Assembly (NCBI GenBank): GCA_964644705.1
Contig: CAZXYF010000055.1
Location: 1-16,931, forward strand
DNA length: 16,931 nucleotides
Direction of reading: 5' to 3'
Origin: CAZXYF01 sp964644705
Lineage (GTDB): Bacteria > Planctomycetota > Brocadiia > SM23-32
Positions within the stretch are counted from its first letter, which is position 1. Each line of letters starts with the position of its first letter. Under the pieces are notes generated by a model. It made no database searches and was not told where the DNA came from. It saw only the letters and a program-made list of their open reading frames with translations. The translations under genes were made by a program, and so were the position numbers. Positions 12,912-16,931 of the stretch are shown piece by piece.

Positions 12912-14284
12912 CGAGGTTTAGATTGTGGATGTGGAGACATATGCAAACGAAGAAAAAACCAAACAAAACTGTATATACGGTGATTGTCGCACTCGTGGGC
13001 CTGCTCTGTTTCTGCCGGGGCCCGATGTCTGTGTCCGGTGTTCTTGCCGCCGAAGGAGAAACGGATCCGCATGAGCCGGAGGTGTCGCGGGCCGAGGGCG
13101 CGGCATTGCAGCGTGCGCGCAAGATGTCAGAGAAGGGCCTGGCGAAAGCGCGAGAGTTTTTGGACAAAAAAATCGATGGTGAATCGAGCGCGGCTCTCCC
13201 GTTTGCGCTGGGAGTGTATTGCTGGAGGATGGATGATCTGACGGAGGCCGCGGAAGCGTTTCGCGACGCGCTGGGGAGAAAAAAAGATTTTCATCGCGCA
13301 CGGATGAATCTGATCAGGCTTCGTCTGGAGATGGAGAATTACGGGGACGCCGTTGGGCACATCACCACGTTATTGCAGAGGGATTACAGGGAGAAGGGCA
13401 AGCTCTGGAAATTGCTGGGATATGCGCATTTGATGTCGGGGGACTACGTGGCCGCCGAACAGGCGTATCGTCACGCCACAGTGTACGATGGTATGAAACG
13501 GGACCTGGGCCTGGGACTGGCGCGTTCACTTATGAATCAGAACCGGATGGAGGCAGCGGGGGGCGTGGCGCGTGGGCTTCTGGCGGAACATCCGATGTCG
13601 GCAGATCTATGGATGTTGCTGGTCAACGTTGACCTATCGGCGGGGCGGGACCGGGAGGCACTGGCGAAACTGGAAGCGATGCGTCGGCTCGGGTTCACGG
13701 ATGATAGTGCTCTTCTGACGCTGGGAGATTTGCTGCTCAACCAGGATTGTCCGGTCGCGGCGCTGCGAACCTACCGTGAGGCGGCTCGGCTGGAGGACGT
13801 TTCAATTTCCCGGCTGGTCGATGCGGCGACCGGGCTGATCGGGAAGGGGTACATTGAGGAGGGGCGAAAACTGGTATCCATCCTGAAAGAGCGGGGCGGT
13901 ATCCCCGAGGAGAGCGCGATGGATTTTCGCATGGCGCGGGCGCGTTTGTCGGAGGCGGAGGGAAAGGTGGACGAGGCGTTAGGATTGTATGAAAAGATTA
14001 TTGAGAACAACCCGTTACACGCAAAGGCGTTGTTGCGAGCGGGGGACATCCTCCGGCGTCAGGATCGACTGGAGGAGGCGTTGATGCGGCTGGAACGGGC
14101 GGCACGAATGGATAAAACGGTCCGCGCGCGGGCATTAGTGCGCCAGGCGCAGGTTGCCGTGGCAAGGGAGAAATACGATCGGGCGATCAGGCTTCTGAAA
14201 AAGTCCCTCAGCATCAGGGAACGGGATTATGTTCGCAAGTACCTGAAATCGGTGGAGCGAGCGAAAGATGTTCGGACGGACTGA
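12908..14284 (+). CDS. Exported TPR-repeat protein, last gene of the TonB2-type operon
   Basis: 458 residues from GTG 12908, which overlaps the tonB stop as GTGA. An alternative start at ATG 12941 (Met12), with GGAGA just upstream, gives a cleaner signal peptide (MQTKKKPNKTVYTVIVALVG..., ending near SGVLA). The rest is an array of helical TPR repeats, clearest at the C-terminal end (EGKVDEALGLYEKIIENNPL, DRLEEALMRLERAARMD, EKYDRAIRLLKKSL). TPR proteins sit at this position in many DUF3450/TonB2 clusters and are thought to act as periplasmic scaffolds; no enzymatic motif is visible. No convincing plus-strand terminator was found after the stop. Confidence 0.85.
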   Translation: MTRFRLWMWRHMQTKKKPNKTVYTVIVALVGLLCFCRGPMSVSGVLAAEGETDPHEPEVSRAEGAALQRARKMSEKGLAKAREFLDKKIDGESSAALPFALGVYCWRMDDLTEAAEAFRDALGRKKDFHRARMNLIRLRLEMENYGDAVGHITTLLQRDYREKGKLWKLLGYAHLMSGDYVAAEQAYRHATVYDGMKRDLGLGLARSLMNQNRMEAAGGVARGLLAEHPMSADLWMLLVNVDLSAGRDREALAKLEAMRRLGFTDDSALLTLGDLLLNQDCPVAALRTYREAARLEDVSISRLVDAATGLIGKGYIEEGRKLVSILKERGGIPEESAMDFRMARARLSEAEGKVDEALGLYEKIIENNPLHAKALLRAGDILRRQDRLEEALMRLERAARMDKTVRARALVRQAQVAVAREKYDRAIRLLKKSLSIRERDYVRKYLKSVERAKDVRTD

Positions 14285-14415
14285 GCTGCTCTTCTTTCTT
14301 TTCAGCAGGGAGTATTTGCGGAGGATTACCGCTGGTTAGAGGAGCTGAGTTCACAACTGGCGGCGTGGTGACCCATGTAAGGTTTGGATAACCGAAAAGA
14401 GGGGGCATGGTACAT

Positions 14416-14450
14416 AAAAAAACCTCCGAACCGCAAAAACGGTTCGGAGG
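14416..14450 (-). terminator. Rho-independent terminator of groEL
   Basis: CCTCCGAACCG (14423-14433) and CGGTTCGGAGG (14440-14450) form a perfect 11-bp stem with a six-base loop. On the minus strand it is followed by seven T (complement of 14416-14422), 27 bases after the groEL stop. On the plus strand there is no T-tract, so it serves groESL only. The rest of 14285-14476 shows nothing else. Confidence 0.93.
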
Positions 14451-14476
14451 GGAAGTATTTGCAGCGTCAGGATGAT

Positions 14477-16108
14477 TTACATCCCGGGTGCTGGAGGCTG
14501 CTGGGGTGCTCCGCCACCATCGTCCTCATCTTCCTCTTCGGTATCGCCAACAACGGCGTCCGTGCTGAGGAGTACGGAGGAAACGCTGACTGCGTTTTCC
14601 AGTGCGGTGCGCACGACCTTCGTCGGGTCGATTACGCCGCGTTCGAGCAGGTCACAGTATTCGCCTGCGGATGCGTCGTATCCGTAGGATCCTTCGTTGT
14701 CCGCGACCTTTTCCAGCACGATGGATCCTTCGCATCCGGCGTTGGACGCGATCTGTTTGATCGGGCGTTTGAGGGCGCGACGCACGATATCGACGCCAAC
14801 GGCCTCATCGCCTTCCAGATCAAGTTGGTCCAGAGCGCTTGAGGCGCGCAGGAGTGCAACGCCACCGCCGGGCAGGATACCTTCATCGACGGCCGCGCGG
14901 GTTGCATGCACGGCATCTTCGATCCGATGCTGTTTTTCCTGCATTTCAACTTCGGTAGAGGCCCCCACGTTGATCTGGGCCACACCACCGGAGAGTTTGG
15001 CGAGACGTTCTTCAAGTTTTTCAGCGTCGTAGTCGCTGGTGGTATCATCGAGCTCGGTTTTGATCTGCTGAATCCGGCCATCGATATCATCTTTGGATCC
15101 TTCACCTTCGATGATGGTGGTGTTGTCTTTGTCGATGACCACCTTTTTGGCCTGGCCAAGATCGTTCATGGTTACCGATTCCAGGTCCATTCCCAGCTCT
15201 TCGCTGATAACCTGTCCGCCGGTCAGAGCCGCGATGTCCTGTAGCATGGCTTTGCGGCGATCACCAAAGCCGGGAGCTTTGATCGCGGCACATCGGAGAA
15301 CGCCGCGCATTTTGTTGACGACGAGGCCGGCGAGTGCTTCGCCTTCAACGTCTTCAGCGATGACGAGGAAGGGACTATCTGAGCGCGCGACCTCTTCGAG
15401 GATGGGGACGATATCCTGCAGGGAAGAAATGCTTTCTTCCGCCAGCAGAATATGGCAGTCCTCAAGCACCGTTTCCATCTCTTCGCTGTCGGTTACGAAA
15501 TAGGGGCTGAGATATCCGCGGTCGAACTGCATTCCCTCAACGAGGTCCACATAGGTGTCGCGGGTCTGGCCCTCTTCGACCGTGATGACGCCGTCCTTGC
15601 CGACTTTCTCCATGGCTTTGGCGATTTGTTCACCGACTTCACGGTCGTTGTTGGCCGCAATGGAACCGACGAAAACGATGTCGTCTTTGCCCTGCACCGG
15701 TTGACTGATGTTTTGCAACTCTTCAACAACACAATCAGCGGCCTTCTGCACGCCACGGCGCAGTGCCATGCCGTCGGAACCGGCGGCCAGATTCTTGAGT
15801 GCTTCTTCAAAGATAGCTTCGGTGAGGAGGGTCGCGGTGGTGGTTCCATCACCCGCAATGTCGCTGGTTTTGGATGCGGCCTGTTTGACCAGTTCCGCGC
15901 CCATATTCTCGAAATTCTCTTCGAGTTCGACTTCCTCGGCGACCGCCACGCCGTCTTTGGTGACGGTGGGGGCTCCGAAGCTCTGTTCGATGATCACGTT
16001 CTTACCGCGAGGTCCAAGGGTGCTTTTCACGGCCCGCGTCAGTTTATTAACGCCACGCCGGATTGCTTCCCTGGCCTCCATTTCGTATTCAATGCGTTTA
16101 GGTGCCAT
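14477..16108 (-). CDS. groEL: Chaperonin GroEL (Hsp60)
   Basis: 543 residues, full length. ATP-dependent folding chamber in the cytoplasm, working with GroES. LGPRG (31-35), TKDGV with Asp52, and GDGTTT with Asp87 match the nucleotide site; VHATRAAVDEGILPGGGVAL and the preceding Asp of IEDA match the ATPase region. The tail is atypical: an acidic stretch (GDTEEEDEDD) then GGGAPQQPPAPGM instead of the common GGM repeats. GroES lies 22 bases upstream with AAGGAG before the groEL start. No CIRCE operator was found ahead of the operon, so HrcA control is not evident. Confidence 0.98.
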   Translation of the reverse strand: MAPKRIEYEMEAREAIRRGVNKLTRAVKSTLGPRGKNVIIEQSFGAPTVTKDGVAVAEEVELEENFENMGAELVKQAASKTSDIAGDGTTTATLLTEAIFEEALKNLAAGSDGMALRRGVQKAADCVVEELQNISQPVQGKDDIVFVGSIAANNDREVGEQIAKAMEKVGKDGVITVEEGQTRDTYVDLVEGMQFDRGYLSPYFVTDSEEMETVLEDCHILLAEESISSLQDIVPILEEVARSDSPFLVIAEDVEGEALAGLVVNKMRGVLRCAAIKAPGFGDRRKAMLQDIAALTGGQVISEELGMDLESVTMNDLGQAKKVVIDKDNTTIIEGEGSKDDIDGRIQQIKTELDDTTSDYDAEKLEERLAKLSGGVAQINVGASTEVEMQEKQHRIEDAVHATRAAVDEGILPGGGVALLRASSALDQLDLEGDEAVGVDIVRRALKRPIKQIASNAGCEGSIVLEKVADNEGSYGYDASAGEYCDLLERGVIDPTKVVRTALENAVSVSSVLLSTDAVVGDTEEEDEDDGGGAPQQPPAPGM

Positions 16109-16130
16109 AGTGCGAAGTTCTCCTTTTTAG

Positions 16131-16421
16131 TTATTCAATAACTGCCAGAATATCGTCTTCAGACATCAGAAGGTACTCTTCACCTTCAACCGTCACTTCC
16201 GTTCCGGCATATGAGGAGAAGATTACCCGATCGCCCTCTTTAACCTGGAAATCGGCGCGTTCGCCGGAATCCAGCTGTTTTCCTTCACCGAGAGCAATGA
16301 TTTCGCCTTCTTTAGGCTTTTCCTTGGCCGTGTCCGGCAGCACGATGCCGCCCGGAGTTGTGTCGTCGGCCTCAAGTCGTTTTACCAGGATCTTTTCACC
16401 GATGGGTTTGACGTTGGCCAT
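16131..16421 (-). CDS. groES: Co-chaperonin GroES (Hsp10)
   Basis: 96 residues, standard length. Forms the seven-membered lid of the GroEL chamber. KPIGEKILVKRLEADDTTPGGIVLPDTAKEKP contains the mobile loop (GGIVLPD) that docks on GroEL, and the roof and C-terminal strand (EGEEYLLMSEDDILAVIE) are normal. GGAGG lies 8 bases before the ATG. First gene of the groES-groEL operon; the upstream region on the minus strand has no clear CIRCE or sigma32-type promoter. Confidence 0.98.
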   Translation of the reverse strand: MANVKPIGEKILVKRLEADDTTPGGIVLPDTAKEKPKEGEIIALGEGKQLDSGERADFQVKEGDRVIFSSYAGTEVTVEGEEYLLMSEDDILAVIE

Positions 16422-16873
16422 CAGTCATGCCTCCTACCTGTGGTGTAACACTAAGTGAGAAAATAAACGGTACAGACAGATCACGAAAGGGCTTTATATT
16501 ATGCAAACGTTGTGCCATTGGTGTCGTGTTATTTGTATGTGTGGCTTTCTTTCCGGTAGAACGCGCTTTAAGCCTTTCGCAATGGGAATTGTAAGAGGTG
16601 AAATTACGCTCGGGGGGGGGATGGAGCGTGGGGGAAGGAATTGGGGCGAGGAAGAGGCTCTGTCAAAGTGGCAACGGCTTCGAACCACACCGATGCAAGG
16701 GCTGCCATACTGACAGTGAACAAAATAGGGCGGCTACAGCCGGAAGCTGGGCACCATAATTACTTTTGCCCTGTTTACTACCGGCGGGTGTGGGACAGCG
16801 GGATGTCTCCCGGCCGGCGTCAATTGAGGGACGCGGACGGAGTCGATGGCCCCTGCGCGGAGGTAAGCATTCA
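16422..16873. other. About 450 bases without a recognisable gene
   Basis: Beyond the groES ribosome site (complement of 16428-16432) this stretch must hold the groESL promoter, but no -35/-10 pair stands out on the minus strand. GTGTAACAC (16443-16451) is a short inverted repeat that could be an operator. A run of nine G lies at 16612-16620. Short frames here look non-coding. Confidence 0.5.
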
Positions 16874-16931
16874 GTGAACCACGTTATTCCAGATGGGCTT
16901 GCTGCCGGGCTTGTCCCGGTTGAGGCGTACT
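16874..16931 (+). CDS. Possible start of a gene running off the window
   Basis: GTG at 16874 opens a frame (MNHVIPDGLAAGLVPVEAY) to the window edge, preceded by GGAGGT (16859-16864) 9 bases upstream, as strong a ribosome site as any in the window. Only 19 codons are visible and no family is recognised, so this rests on the ribosome site alone. Confidence 0.25.
   Translation, partial: MNHVIPDGLAAGLVPVEAY

Noticed and set aside
14290..14330. CTGCT...AGCAG hairpin as terminator of the TonB operon
   Set aside because: The stem is only about 5 bp with a long loop, and no T-tract follows it.
16435..16500. CIRCE (TTAGCACTC-N9-GAGTGCTAA) or sigma32 promoter for groESL
   Set aside because: Only a weak GTGTAACAC dyad is present; no match to CIRCE arms or to heat-shock -35/-10 elements.

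Overview
The window reads as a moderately GC-rich chromosomal segment of a Gram-negative bacterium. The outer membrane is implied by a TonB-dependent receptor, a TonB energy system and outer-membrane-style signal peptides. A Cys-type sulfatase beside a GH29-like glycosidase, and a GroEL with an unusual tail, fit a Planctomycetes-Verrucomicrobia-Kiritimatiellota (PVC) type organism. That placement is inference; there is no rRNA gene or marker here to fix it. Two runs of N (2411-2510 and 11765-11774) show a gapped draft assembly, and both fall inside genes.

Left part (1-4600). A GH29-like glycosidase and a sulfatase, both without signal peptides, flank a lower-GC gene for an Rpn-family PD-(D/E)XK nuclease with a C-terminal DUF4351. 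This is the most interesting locus. Its last third carries a perfect extended -10 promoter (TGGTATAAT), a perfect AGGAGG ribosome site and an in-frame internal ATG (2310). Next comes a run of four-residue GMEK repeats. This is the architecture expected of the Rpn toxin/intragenic-antitoxin phage-defence systems described in enterobacteria. The 100-N gap lies in the repeat run, and repeat phase and reading frame independently agree on the allowed gap length.

Middle part (4600-8390) is a corrinoid/cobalt locus. A strong promoter drives a cobalamin riboswitch with a visible antiterminator/terminator pair ahead of cbiM and cbiN (cobalt ECF transporter, with no cbiQ/cbiO following). A second, shorter cobalamin riboswitch follows cbiN and precedes a BtuB-like TonB-dependent receptor, with a small hairpin over the Shine-Dalgarno site.

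Right-middle part (8390-14284) has its own promoter and encodes a complete TonB2-type energy module: DUF3450 coiled-coil protein, long TtpC-like ExbB, short ExbB, ExbD, TonB and a TPR protein. The genes mostly overlap or nearly abut. The exception is a hairpin-rich 132-nt spacer, which also holds a 49-codon ORF, between the two exbB genes. The module probably energises the neighbouring receptor. exbD is damaged in the assembly by a 30-bp inverted copy of upstream sequence next to the 10-N gap, very likely a chimera.

Right end (14400-16931): a convergent groES-groEL operon on the minus strand with a clear terminator, then about 450 bases without a recognisable gene, and possibly the first codons of a new gene at the edge.
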